DNA of 64,000 bases from Globodera rostochiensis (Eukaryota > Nematoda > Chromadorea > Rhabditida > Heteroderidae): assembly GCA_018350325.1 (NCBI GenBank), contig JAEVLN010000016.1, positions 62,001-126,000 of the forward strand, in the 5' to 3' direction. Shown here piece after piece: positions 1 to 11,035 of the stretch (position 1 is the stretch's first letter; every line of letters starts with the position of its first letter). The notes below the pieces were generated by a model. The model was given only the letters and a program-made list of their open reading frames with translations. It did no database searches and had not been told where the DNA came from. The position numbers and the translations under genes were made by a program.

Positions 1-1285
1 GGGGTGGGTGCTGCCTGGGATAGGGGAGAGCAAAACGGGCGGGCGAAAGAATGGAATGGGAATGGGGGGGGGGGGGGGGGTGGACGATGGATGGCGCTGG
101 GAGGGCTGAGGGATGGGGGAAGAAAGGAGATACGATAATTTGTGTGCTGTTGTGTGTGCAATAGTGACTGGACTGCTCTCTTCCGGCGCACACTCTTTTC
201 TCCCTTTCCATTTTCCCTGGGCTTTTGCTCGTAGCACAGAAAGAATGAATGGGGGGGGGGGGGGAGGAGTGCACGCACGACTAGCGAGCGGACGCACCAG
301 AAAATGTCCCCCGAGGGTGGGGAGACTCGGAGGGGAAGGAGAGAGGGGGGGGGGGGGGGATACCACCGAAGCGAAGAGCCTTGGCAGAGTCCCGGCGAGT
401 ACCTCCGTAAAACTGGCGGGTGATTACCGTAATTGGCTAGGCTTCTGTTCAGTGACTCCGTCATCACAGATCTCGGACATTTTTTACGGTTTAACAATGA
501 GATGCTTTGAGGATTATGGCCATAGAAGGACGGATACATATATGTACAACATACTCTCAGTAAAATAAATGTGATTTCCCATAAATATTACAACAACAAA
601 AAGGAAATCAGAAGATCAGGCTGCTGACAACGACATTAAGACTTGGGGACGAGGAATGAAGCGAGAAAAGCGGGGGGGGGGGGCTGATGGATGCTTCAGT
701 CCGGGTTGGTGATGAGGAGGAGAATTGTCGGACTGACTGGGGAGGAGGGGAGGCAATGTTTGCTGGACGGGCGAGCAGAAGATTGGATGTGGAGGGCGGA
801 GGGAGGGAATGAGAAGTGGCGGGTGGATGGGCTGATGAGCGATGGGCAGTAAGTACACTGTAGAGGGCTGGGGAGGGAGCAGAAGGAACACTCTCCCCCC
901 CCCTTCCCCCCCCCCCCTCCCCCCCCCCCCCTCCCCCCTCCGTCCTCCAACTCTTCCGAGCAGAGGCTGTGAGGTGCGTAAGTGGCGAGTGACGGCAAAT
1001 TGGCGGACGGAGGCCGATGCGTACGTCATCGTAACCCGGGCCGATTACGGTATTCCCGAGGGTATTTGTTCGCCTTCGGCTCTTTTCCCCTCCCATCGCA
1101 TCCGTCGCACGCCCCCCCCCGCCCCAATTTTCGCTCGTTCATTCTCATCAGGTTCTTTCTTCTCTTCACCCACCACCCCCCCCCCATCCTCCAAAATTCT
1201 CATTGCATTTGTTTATCGCCGTCACCGCCACAATGGGCAAAATTCTTTTCAGAAAGGCAGGAAAATGATGTGATGATGGAAGGGC
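1..1285. other. Low-complexity DNA, no gene supported
   Basis: This stretch has many G or C runs (near 67-80, 252-264, 345-358, 673-682 and 898-932) mixed with purine-rich sequence. Several overlapping frames stay open on both strands for 100-160 codons. They are rich in Gly, Pro, Ser and Arg, look like readings of the homopolymer tracts, and show no domain or splice pattern. I see no RNA gene here. Confidence 0.6.
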
Positions 1286-1293
1286 GTGGTAAC

Positions 1294-1395
1294 TAGAGCC
1301 CGGTAAAAAAAAATTTCCGGGGACGGGAATTTAAAATCCAACGGGAACGGATTCCCGTCTTTTTCCCGCGGGAATCCCGTTCCCGTCGGGCTCTA
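1294..1395. mobile_element. 102-bp hAT-type MITE with TSD GTGGTAAC
   Basis: The element starts TAGAGCCCGG and ends CGGGCTCTA, so it has terminal inverted repeats. It is flanked on both sides by the 8-bp direct repeat GTGGTAAC (1286-1293 and 1396-1403). An 8-bp TSD that fits nTnnnnAn is typical of hAT transposons. The interior is made of small GGGAAC/GTTCCC palindromes and has no coding capacity. It shares its TIR with the 865-bp element at 45525-46389. Confidence 0.9.
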
Positions 1396-1629
1396 GTGGT
1401 AACTTATCGATGACGAAAAAGATTGGGCAGGATTGGCGTTGGTTGAGATTAGGGGGATTATGAAGAAGACTCGGAGGATGGATGAATGAATGGATGTGGA
1501 CGATGGATGGATTTAAGGGGAGGGGTCTATCGTCTATTACGCATATCCATTAAAGAGGTACAGTAATTCGGATCTTGAATTAAGGATTTCTTTCCGCATT
1601 CATTACCGCTTATCTTAACATTGCTGGTT

Positions 1630-3600
1630 TTGAAACGTTTCCGTTCTTATCCATCCATTCATTCTGTCATTCGTCGTTATGTCAATTCTACCCATTCCAT
1701 TCATTCTGGTATTCGTCGTTATGTCAATTCTACCCATTCCATTCATTCTGTCATTCGTCGTCATGTCAATTCTACCCATTCCATTCATTCTGTCATTCGT
1801 CGTTATGTCAATTCTACCCATTCCATTCATTCTGGTATTCGTCGTTATGTCAATTCTACCCATTCCATTCATTCTGTCATTCGTCGTCATGTCAATTCTA
1901 CCCATTCCATTCATTCTGTCATTCGTCGTTATGTCAATTCTACCCATTCATTCATTCTGGCATTCGTCGTCATGTCAATTCTACCCATTCCATTCATTCT
2001 GTCATTCGGCGTATTTCAATTCTACCCATTCATTCATTCTGGCATTCGTCGTTATGTCAATTCTACCCATTCCATTCATTCTGTCATTCGTCGTCATGTC
2101 AATTCTACCCATTCCATTCATTCTGTCATTCGTCGTTATGTCCACGCATTCATTCATCGTCATTCGTCTTCATTCTATCGTTATGTCAATTCTACCATTC
2201 CATTCATTCTGTCATTCTGTCATTCGTCGTCATGTCAATTCTACCCATTCCATTCATTCTGTCATTCGTCGTTATGTCCACGCATTCATTCATCGTCATT
2301 CGTCTTCATTCTATCGTTATGTCAATTCTACCATTCCATTCATTCTGTCATTCTGTCATTCGTCGTTATGTCAATTCTACCATTCCATTCATTCTGTCAT
2401 TCGTCGTCATGTCAATTCTACCCATTCCATTCATTCTGTCATTCGTCGTTATGTCAATTCTACCCATTCCATTCATTCTGGCATTCGTCGTTATGTCAAT
2501 TCTACCCATTCCATTCATTCTGGCATTCGTCGTTATGTCAATTCTACCCATTCCATTCATTCTGTCATTCGTCGTCATGTCAATTCTACCCATTCCATTC
2601 ATTCTGTCATTCGTCGTTATGTCCACGCATTCATTCATCGTCATTCGTCTTCATTCTATCGTTATGTCAATTCTACCATTCCATTCATTCTGTCATTCGT
2701 CGTCATGTCAATTCTACCCATTCCATTCATTCTGTCATTCGTCGTTATGTCAATCTCCCACGCATTCATTCATCGTCATTCGTCTTCATTCTATCGTTAT
2801 GTCAATTCTACCATTCCATTCATTCTGTCATTCGTCGTCATGTCAATTCTACCCATTCCATTCATTCTGTCATTCGTCGTTATGTCAATCTCCCACGCAT
2901 TCATTCATCGTCATTCGTCGTTATGTCTATTCAAACCATTTATTCATTCTATCGTTATGTTCCATTCATTCTGTCATTCGTCGTTATGTCAATTCTACCC
3001 ATTCCATTCATTCTGTCATTCGTCGTTATGTCAATCTCCCACGCATTCATTCATCGTCATTCGTCTTCATTCTATCGTTATGTCAATTCTACCATTCCAT
3101 TCATTCTGTCATTCGTCGTCATGTCAATTCTACCCATTCCATTCATTCTGTCATTCGTCGTTATGTCAATCTCCCACGCATTCATTCATCGTCATTCGTC
3201 GTTATGTCTATTCAAACCATTTATTCATTCTATCGTTATGTTCCATTCATTCTGTCATTCGTCGTTATGTCTATTCTACCCATTCCATTCATTCTGTCAT
3301 TCGTCGTTATGTCAATCTCCCACGCATTCATTCATCGTCATTCGTCTTCATTCTATCGTTATGTCAATTCTACCATTCCATTCATTCTGTCATTCGTCGT
3401 CATGTCAATTCTACCCATTCCATTCATTCTGTCATTCGTCGTTATGTCAATCTCCCACGCATTCATTCATCGTCATTCGTCGTTATGTCTATTCAAACCA
3501 TTTATTCATTCTATCGTTATGTTCCATTCATTCTGTCATTCGTCGTTATGTCTATTCCAACCATTCTGTTTTGTCGTTATGTCAATTTTACCCATTCGTT
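1630..3600. repeat. 42-bp minisatellite array
   Basis: About 2 kb of a 42-bp unit built on the phrases GTCAATTCTACCCATTCC and TCTGTCATTCGTCGT. Consecutive copies start at 1681, 1723, 1765 and so on. From about 2140 a second variant with CACGCATTCATTCATCG is interleaved, giving higher-order blocks. The period is 14 codons, so several forward frames stay open for up to about 690 codons. The peptide is an endless His/Ser/Ile/Phe repeat with no start context or splice logic. I read it as non-coding satellite. Confidence 0.95.
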
Positions 3601-4323
3601 CTCACCCTCCCCCCCCCGCCATTTGTCCATATCCTTTATAAGTAAGTTCCAACCAAACAAAACCGACAACTCACTCACCAACAATTTTTTGTGGAATAAC
3701 CCTCTTTCCTTTCTTTATACAGTAATCGACTCAGCAAAGAACGAACCATCATCATAAATAAAAGAAACGGGTCATTGTGCCTTCCGTTAGGCCATAAGCA
3801 AAGAAGCAACTTATGACAAATAATTTGGAACAAAACAAAAATAAAGCCAAAGCTAAACATAAGCAATTAGTGAGAAGTCATTTCCATAACTGAAAAACCC
3901 CCGGGTTTTTGGCAGTTAGTTTAATCCAAGACTTTGATTGATTTTCAAAACTAATAAGCACAAATTTGGCGAAACTCAAATACGCTTAATTTTACCTCAA
4001 TTACTAATTTTGTTCGACTGATTTATTTTACCCAGATTTCTTAGTCCGCTGACAAATGAGCATTTTATTCAACGCTACAAAAACTTTTGGAATCAGCAGC
4101 ATTTGGTTTTTAAAAATTGTTAGAAAATTGGTGAAAATTTGCACAATGCCAATATTTGATTCCCATTAAATTATTCTATGCTTTAACGTTATCCGGTCAC
4201 TTTGGCGCCGACAAATTCTTAACCGTTTAATATTTACCTAAATTACACAATTTGGCTTTTTGTACCCTTTTTTTACCCGTACCGCAATGTTCCATGAATG
4301 TACAAAGTTACGGTTAATTTTGG
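3601..4323. other. AT-rich intergenic DNA, nothing recognised
   Basis: After the minisatellite the sequence becomes AT-rich with no long frame and no RNA gene that I recognise. A short CCCCCGGG palindrome lies near 3898. It looks like decayed repeat DNA similar to the flanks of the inverted repeats that follow. Confidence 0.5.
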
Positions 4324-4528
4324 AAAAACTTAAGAATACTGACGTAACCGATTTGCATATAAATGATATACCATTCGATTCGCTCGATGAGAAAAACAAA
4401 TGGTACCATTTTTAAGTTGCGGCAACAACTATGAGCTGAGATACAGCTTCTCAACATGTCTCATAGTCAGTGGAATCGAATGGTATATCATTTATATGCA
4501 AATCGGTTACGTCACTATTCTTAAGTTT
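4324..4528. repeat. Inverted repeat (hairpin), arms about 55 bp
   Basis: The left arm (4324-4381) begins AAAACTTAAGAATA and runs to CCATTCGATTC. The right arm (4473-4528) is its near-perfect reverse complement, from GAATCGAATGG to CTTAAGTTTT. The roughly 90-bp loop has a second weak pairing (CGATGAGA with TCTCATAG). Very similar arms suggest a young MITE or a long hairpin RNA source. I found no clear target-site duplication. Confidence 0.85.
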
Positions 4529-4537
4529 TACCAAAAT

Positions 4538-4796
4538 TTTAAAGTCTAACTTTTTTTAAACTCAACCAAATCAAACAAGCAAGTTCCATTCGAAAGCTCT
4601 AAGCTTTTAAAAGCTATTGTTAAGCCAAAGCTAAACAATTAAAATCAAAGTTTTTTCAATAAAGGTTACTTTTTCACATTGAACTTTTTAAAAAAGAATT
4701 TTTGCACCCAAATGGTTTCTTCTCATTTAGAGCTTTCGAATGGCATTTGTTTGTTTGATTTGGTTGAGTTTAAAAAAGTTATAAACTTTCAAATTT
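4538..4796. repeat. Inverted repeat of the ATTCGAAAGC family
   Basis: The left arm (about 4538-4603) carries AACTCAACCAAATCAAAC and CATTCGAAAGCTCTAA. The right arm (about 4727-4796) carries the reverse complement (TTAGAGCTTTCGAATG, GTTTGATTTGGTTGAG). The same block, ATTCGAAAGC beside AACCAAA and a GTTATAAC-like stretch, recurs near 6860, 7560, 10170, 33510, 43855, 47240 and 55145. It is therefore a dispersed repeat family. Confidence 0.8.
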
Positions 4797-4859
4797 TAGA
4801 TTTTTCAAACCGGGTAAGTCCAGAATTAACCGATTTACAAAATTAACCGTAATATATAT

Positions 4860-5784
4860 ATATATTTTCAATGCGCTTGCCAAAAAGGATTGGATGAAAA
4901 TTTAGGGAGAGAAAAACAGAAGAAAAAAGGGTTAAGAAATGGAGAAACAAAAAAGTGTTGGATAATGAAGGAAAAAGTGGAGAGACGAGGGAGGGAAAGG
5001 AGGCAATTCATTTCACCCTTCGCCTGCCAGCTTAACTCAATGCCAGCCATCCCCCACCTCGGGTGCAAGGGAAGAAAGGAAGGGAATGGCTGAAAGAAGA
5101 AAGGAAAGAAAGGAATGAAAGAAAGGAAGGAAAGAAAGAAAGGAAGAAGATAGTACTCCCTCCCATTGGAGGAAGCGATGGTTCTCTCGAAGGGAGGGAA
5201 AGAACGCAATATTGTGGAATTATATGCGTGTACTATCGGTGATAAATGTTGATCATAGGGCCTAGAAACAAATGACCCAAATCATATACCAATAGACTCC
5301 ACTCTAAGCCTAACGCACGAATCTGCAAAAATCTTTGCGCGGGAGCAACTATGAAAAAGTTATAAGCCCCTTAAAGTTGACAAAACCATAAGGGGGACCC
5401 TTTTGGTCAAAAATTGTGGAAAATTTTTTATTCTAATGCAATATATTATTTGATGCGTTGATTGAACCCCTAAGATTCGGTAACGGACCCCCCCCCCCTC
5501 TAAAATGAGCCCCCCTAAAAGTCGGTTTATTATAGAGATCGGAATTTTCAAATGACACGGGCAAGGGCAACACGGGCAAAAAACCCGTGAAACCCCTAGA
5601 AAAAACAGCAGGAGCCCAAAATCGATTCGCCGTGACGAATTATAATTTGTTAAGGAAATTTACTAAAATTTCCAAAAACAACAAAATGAGGCTAAAACCT
5701 CAGCAGATCTGTATTGACGATGAAAGAATCGTTGCGCAAAATTGGATGCAAACAGACAAACGTAGGAAATGAATGGTAAAAGGA
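4860..5784. other. Purine-rich and AT-rich spacer, no gene supported
   Basis: A GAAAGG-type purine microsatellite covers about 5090-5155. The rest (5220-5784) is AT-rich with one C run near 5490. Short open frames exist but have no recognisable content. Confidence 0.5.
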
Positions 5785-6577
5785 CGACTCGTTCCCCGCC
5801 AACTCGTTCACCCCCAACTCGTTCCCCACCCCCAACTCGTTCCCTTTTACCCAACTCGTTCCCTTTTACCCAACTCGTTCCCTTTTACCCAACTCGTTCT
5901 CTTTTACCCAACTCGTTCTCTTTTACCCAACTCGTTCCCTTTACCCCGACTTTAAAAAAAAAATTGTGTTTTCCAAAGTCGATAAAAAGGTCTTTTTAGG
6001 GGTATACCGGCTTGTAGAATCCGATTCTGGCCTTCATTTTTATCATTTCTGAACCCCTAACCCAAATTTGAACAATTGGTCGAACAAAAAATTTTTTTCA
6101 AAATTTTTTTTTTTGTTTTTAGATCGTTAAGAGATACAAAATGGATGTAAGGATGATCGGGAGAGTAAAGGAATGTGCTTTTTGAAAATTTTTGTTACAG
6201 AAATCAATTTTGAAAAAAAAAATTTTTTCTAAAAATTTTTCGATTTCGGATCCGGGGTTCGGAACTGGAGCAAAATAGTAACCCTAGAACCCCCCAAACC
6301 CCTAGCAATAACTTTTAAACGACTTAAAAACAAAGTTTTTTTTTGAAAAAAAACATTTTTTTTTTCGAAAAATTGTTCGAATTCGGGTTAGGGGTCCGCC
6401 ATACGCAACAAAGGAGCTTGGGTCCGTGTTTTCCCACTAATTTTGAAGACTTTTTAGGAGTTTAAAGCCTTTTTTATACAGGGGAACGAGTTGGGTAAAA
6501 GGGAACGAGTTGGGTAAAAGGGAACGAGTTGGGGGTGGGGAACGAGTTGGGGGTGAACGAGTTGGGTGCCGTTCGAA
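5785..6577. mobile_element. Fold-back element with tandem AACTCGTTCCC termini
   Basis: The left end (5785-5945) is a tandem array of a roughly 19-bp unit, AACTCGTTCCCTTTTACCC. The right end (6480-6577) is the reverse complement of that array. Variant units appear in the same order from outside to inside: first the Gs-only linker, then the CCCCACCCCC linker, then the CCTTTTACCC linker. The ends are therefore true terminal inverted repeats, not two unrelated satellites. The interior (about 530 bp) is AT-rich and carries TCCGGGGTTCGG-type motifs but no transposase that I can recognise. It is probably non-autonomous. Confidence 0.8.
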
Positions 6578-6738
6578 ATGAATAACCCTTCACACAATGG
6601 GCGATGGATGAGATTATCCCGCACACTTCCATATGCGCCTTCAATTTGTTTCATTTCTTTGGTTGGGACTTGCAGAAAGGGCGAAATGTCCGTTTTTTCA
6701 CTACTGGGTCCAATAGCCGTCTGGGCCACTTTTAACCG

Positions 6739-7155
6739 GAGCACCACGATTCGGCGCCCACGATTCGGCGCGGCACGATTTGGCGCGGCACGATTTGGCG
6801 CAGACAAGTTTTTTGTTATAACTTAGTTCAAAGTCAACCAAACCAAACATTCTTGGTATCATTCGAAAGCCCTTAGTATGCTGAACCTTTGATCAAGCTT
6901 AAGCTAACCGATTTGTCTTTTCAAAAAAAAGTTATAGCTTAAAACGTTTAAAAATTTCCTACCAACTTTTAGTTGTGGTGTCATAACTTTCTTTGTTTAA
7001 TTTAAGTCGAATCGCTTAGCTTTTGCCTTTGTAAGCTTCTACTTATTACAGGCTTTCGAATGATAGCAAGAATGTTTGGTTTGGAAAGTTTTAACGTTAC
7101 AAACTTCGGCGCCGAATCGTGCCGCGCCGAATCGTGCGCGCCGAAACGCGGGGTA
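6739..7155. mobile_element. Fold-back element with GATTCGGCGC termini
   Basis: The left end repeats a 13-15-bp unit of the type CACGATTCGGCGCGG four times (6739-6807). The right end (7099-7155) has the reverse complement (GGCGCCGAATCGTGCC). Next to the ends the arms also pair through the ACCAAACATTCTTGGTATCA block. Related termini occur at 10078-10115, 43795, 44110 and 47115-47160. No coding region is present. Confidence 0.75.
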
Positions 7156-7373
7156 CCGCTTTTAACACGCCATAACTCTTTTCACAGTGAACCAATCTTG
7201 ACAATCTTTATATCATTTATTTATACTATAAAAGCTCTATGTAGGTGATTCAAGATATAATTCAACATGATTAGTCAATTCGATGCAATACTAAGAAGCA
7301 GGGTGACCATCGAAAACTAGGGTTGGACGGGACCGGCGGGACTTTTGGGAAAAAATTCATTTTTTTTTTGCGA

Positions 7374-8034
7374 ATTCTGCTTCACTTCTCTGGGGGGGGG
7401 GGGGGGGGGGGGGAGTCGGCGGTTCAAATAGACGCCGCCGAGTAAATTTTGAATTTTCGACTCAATTTGTCAAGGGACGGACAATGATTCGCTCTCTTTC
7501 GATTCGTTCCCTTCGTTATAACTTCTTTCAAATCTAACCAAATCACATCTTCGATATCATTCGAAAGCATGCAATGGGTAGAAGCTTTCAAACGTAAAAA
7601 CTAAGCTATTGGACAATTCTCAAAAAAGTTATGGCCAAAAAAGCCTTTTCTAGCTATAACTTTTTTGAGAATTGTCCAATCGTTTAGCTTTTGCCTTTGT
7701 AAAGTTCTACATATATTGCATGCTTTCGAATCATACCGAAAATTTTTGATTTGGTTAGATTTCGAACTTTAAATTTGAGAAAAAACCAATAGGGGGACGC
7801 TTTCGTTTTGTAATTTTAAAAAATCAAGACCAATTTTTTAACAATTCCATCAAAATCCTTAAAAAAAAAAAATTTTGTCGGAACCCTTTATTTCTAAAAA
7901 GCTTGAAAAATGGTTGCCAATCAGTTAACAAATTGAGTCAAAAATTCAAAATTTTCTCGGCGGCGCATATGGCACCGCCGAACCCCCCCCCCCCCCCCCA
8001 CACCCTCTCAGAGATGTGAAGCAGAATTTTCAAA
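7374..8034. repeat. Inverted repeat with G/C-run ends and GC palindrome
   Basis: The left arm starts GAATTCTGCTTCAC, continues through a 22-bp G run (7392-7413) and carries a GGCGG...CCGCCG palindrome (about 7424-7447). The right arm (about 7930-8034) is the inverse, with a 17-bp C run and the palindrome at about 7959-7982. Inside, a second pair of arms (7515-7625 and 7655-7775) carries the ATTCGAAAGC block. The whole 660 bp is a nested fold-back with no gene. Confidence 0.75.
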
Positions 8035-8054
8035 AAATTATTTAATTTTTAAAA

Positions 8055-8147
8055 TAGGGTTGCTCACCGAGCCCCAAAATTGGGTCGTCATCCCCGACCT
8101 CCCTGGCCCCGATTTTCCCGCCCCCAAGGGGTCGGGGAGCAACCCTA
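8055..8147. mobile_element. 93-bp hAT-like MITE
   Basis: It starts TAGGGTTGCTC and ends GAGCAACCCTA, giving a good terminal inverted repeat with a G/C-rich stem. The flanks are TTTTAAAA and TTTTGAAC, which match at 6 of 8 positions and could be a degraded 8-bp TSD. Its TIR resembles that of the element at 15854-16541 (TAGGGTTGCAC). Confidence 0.6.
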
Positions 8148-8477
8148 TTTTGAACCTAAATTAAAAATTTTCGTACAAATCTCGGGTTTTGCTCGAGTCA
8201 CAGGGTCGAGTCTAGGGTAAATTTAGGCCTCGAGCATCACTAGCAAGTGATTGGATGCGTAAAATTGAAAGAACAATTCTAAACAAATTCTTACCAAAAA
8301 TGCCATCGTTTTCCGAGACTAAAAACCGAGACCCAAAAAAACCGAGAAATTTCTCGAGACCGAGACTCTCGAATAGCGGCGTAGAGTCTGAATCTGACCT
8401 CTGTTTCGACCAATTCGAACCCCGGACCCGAATTCGAACAATTTTTGAAAATTCAAAAATCAATTTTGTCCTCGATT

Positions 8478-10060
8478 GTTCAAAAAGCACAAAATTAGGT
8501 AAATATGGATCTGAGCTCCCAGAATCGAAATCACTCAAAACCACTTTTATAGGGTTTCTTAGATGCTTAAATCGATAGAACAATCAAAAATTTTTGTCGC
8601 TCCGCCTTTAAACCGGTTTTTAACCGTTTAAAAATTGCCAAAAACGGAGATTTTTGACCAAAATTTTACATCTTCCTGTGGACCAATTGCAACAAATTTA
8701 GTATCATCGATAGCTCTCGATGAGACAAATCGATCTAAGTGTGACGGAACACGATCAGACGCCATTTGGATGCCGGCCGACTGAGTCCCCGTGTAAAAGG
8801 TACATTTCAGTACCACATTAAGAAACACAAGCGATTGATCGAATGCTACCTAATGGGCGCATGGGGAAGTCAAAAGGTGGGTGTGTGAAAATCTATTTTT
8901 ACATACACCTTTCGACTACCCCTTAATTCGCCACCCTTGTCGGGGTGCTGTGCACAGTTGTCTTCTGTTTAAAGTTGTCTGCGGAGAAAGGGGTTCATTT
9001 TTACTTGTTACTGAAGTGCTCATTTTACACTGGGACTCAGTCGGCCGTCATCCAAATGGCGTCTGATCGTGTCCCTCATATCTAGATCAGGGCTGCCATT
9101 TTGCCCCGGAAACGTGGGATTTACCACGTTTTGGGGTTCTTTGCCACGTTTTTTAAAGCTGGCACGTTTTGGGGTTGAATGCCACGTTTTTTCCACGGTT
9201 TAGCCTCGAATGGACTTTCTCTCAATTTATTGGTTATATTTTAAAAATTTGTAAACATTTCGCCAATATTTGGACCAATTTTCTTAACAAATCTTCTAAA
9301 ATCTTCATAAAAAAATTTCGGCGGCGCCGCCAGACTTCTCTTATTCTTAAAAAAGCTTCAAAAAATAAGGCCATTTTTAAAATTTGATTGCATTCTTAAC
9401 AAAATTGAGTAAAAATTTCAAATTCCCCCCCCCCCCAATTTGTAAAAGTGAAGCAGAATTCGCAAAAAAATTTGCAAAACTCCTTAACAAAAAAAGCAAT
9501 AAAAAGGTAAAAACACACCCCCTAAAATTCGACTTTTTCCCCCCAACTGCCCACCTCCGAAAAAAATTTCTGGCTTTGGGCCTGGCATAATTACTTCCTT
9601 TCTCAACCAAATGTGCTCAAAATGGTGCAAAGTGTTAATAAATATGCTAGTTAATAATTGTTCGAGCAAATTTATATTAAATTAAAGGCTTTAACAATTT
9701 TCCACGTTTTTGAAAAAATTTTCCACGTTTTTTCCACGGTTTTGAACTCGTTTTCCACGTTTTTGGGTTTTGGACATGGCAGCCCTGATCTAGATCGATT
9801 TGTCTCGTCGAGAGCTATCGATTGATACTAAATTCGTTGCAATTGGTCCACAGGAAGATATAAAATTTTGGTCAAAAATCTCCATTTTTGGCAATTTTCA
9901 AACCGTTCAAAAACTGGTTTAAAGCCGGAGCGACAAAAATTTTGATTGTTCTATCGATTTAGGCACCTAAGAAACCCTATAAAAGTGGTTTTGAGTGATT
10001 TCGAATCTGGGAGCTCAGATCCATATTTTCCCAAAATTACATCGAATAGACAAGTAATGA
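8478..10060. repeat. Large inverted repeat, right arm split by a hAT insertion
   Basis: The left arm (8478-8790) and right arm (9033-9087 plus 9796-10060) are inverted copies of about 310 bp. Landmarks are ATATGGATCTGAGCTCCCAG, TTTGTCGCTCCG, GACCAATTGCAAC, CATCGATAGCTCTCGATGAG and ACACGATCAGACGCCATTTG. The loop is about 240 bp (8791-9032). The right arm is interrupted at 9088-9787 by an intact hAT element. More diverged fragments of the family appear at 11060-11350 and 54420-54500. Confidence 0.85.
9088..9787. mobile_element. 700-bp hAT-type element with TSD ATCTAGAT
   Basis: The element begins CAGGGCTGCCATTTT and ends ATGGCAGCCCTG. It is flanked by perfect 8-bp duplications ATCTAGAT (9080-9087 and 9788-9795). 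Subterminal CCACGTTTT motifs are repeated near both ends. The interior is AT-rich, contains one CGGCGGCGCCGCC palindrome near 9318 and has no transposase frame, so it is non-autonomous. It sits inside the right arm of the larger inverted repeat, whose left arm preserves the uninterrupted sequence. Confidence 0.93.
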
Positions 10061-10547
10061 TCGAATTCGTGCTTTTTCGGAGCACCACGATTCGGCGCGC
10101 ACGATTCGGCGCCGAAGTTTGAAACGTTATAACTTTTTGTTTATTTGACTAAACCAAACATTCTTGGTATCATTCGAAAGCATGCAATGAGTAGAAGCTT
10201 ATAAAGGCAAAAGCTAAGCGATTCGACTTAAATAAAAAAAGTTATGACGCAGCCGCGCAAAAATAGCACGGAAAAAGGAAAAACGACTTAACAAAAGCCG
10301 GATATAATAATGAAAGGCCGTGTAACGGCCCGCCAACAGCGAGCATGCGATGACGGAGCAAGTAGTGGGGCGAGGCGGAGGGCGGAGGAAGAAGTCTGAC
10401 GAGCGCCACTGGGGGGGGGGGGGGGGGGGGGGAGCGCGCGGGGACCCGCGGAGCGGGCGCGCGTGAGACCCCCAGCCGGGTCACGCGCGGACTTCTTCCG
10501 GAGCCCGGAGTCTCGCCCCACCTACTGGCCGCAGTAGTCGAGTGTAC

Positions 10548-11035
10548 GGTACTTTGGCGGTAATACTTTGGTTTGGCCCCCCCTTTTTTTGGAAAAATTA
10601 CTTTTTGTTTTAAAGTCGATTAAAAAGTGGTTCCTGGGGCATTAGGGGGCGTAGAATCCGAATCTGACCTCCGATTCGACCTATTTCGAACCCCGGACCC
10701 GAATTCGAACATTTGGTTGAAAAATTCAAAAATTTTTCAAATTTACGTTTACGTCTTCAAATCATTCAAATGAATGAATTTGACCATTATTTGCCTTTTC
10801 GATGTAGGTTTGTGCTTTTTGAATGATTTCGAGGCCACAATTGATTTATCGAAATTTTTGAATTTCGAAAAATGTTCGAATTCGGGTCCGGGGTTCGAAA
10901 TTGGTCGAAATGGAGATCAGATTCGGATTCTACGCCTCCGAATACCGCTAGGAACGCTTATTTATCGGCTTAGAAAAAAATTTTTTTTTTCAAAAAAGGG
11001 GGGGGCCAAACCAAAGTATTACCACTTTGGCTACT
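10548..11035. mobile_element. TIR element, arms with GGTAATACTTTGGTTTGG
   Basis: The left end (about 10548-10590) carries GGTAATACTTTGGTTTGG followed by a C run and T run. The right end (about 10992-11033) carries the inverse, a G run followed by CCAAACCAAAGTATTACC. Inner arms also pair: TAGAATCCGAATCTGACC with the inverse TCAGATTCGGATTCTA, and GAACCCCGGACCCGAATTC with its inverse near 10880. The inner motif recurs near 8390, 13775 and 13910. A GC-rich spacer with an 18-bp G run (10250-10545) lies just upstream. No coding content. Confidence 0.75.

Noticed and set aside
113..1273. Several 100-160-codon frames on both strands near the start
   Set aside because: They are Gly/Arg or Ser/Pro readings of G/C runs, overlap each other in all frames and show no domain or splice support.
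1630..3600. Possible CRISPR array
   Set aside because: Units are contiguous with no unique spacers, and the genome is eukaryotic. The same holds for 36951-41813.
1621..3757. Frames of 470-690 codons over the 42-bp array
   Set aside because: The period is a multiple of three, so open frames are expected. The peptide is pure repeat with no start or splice context.
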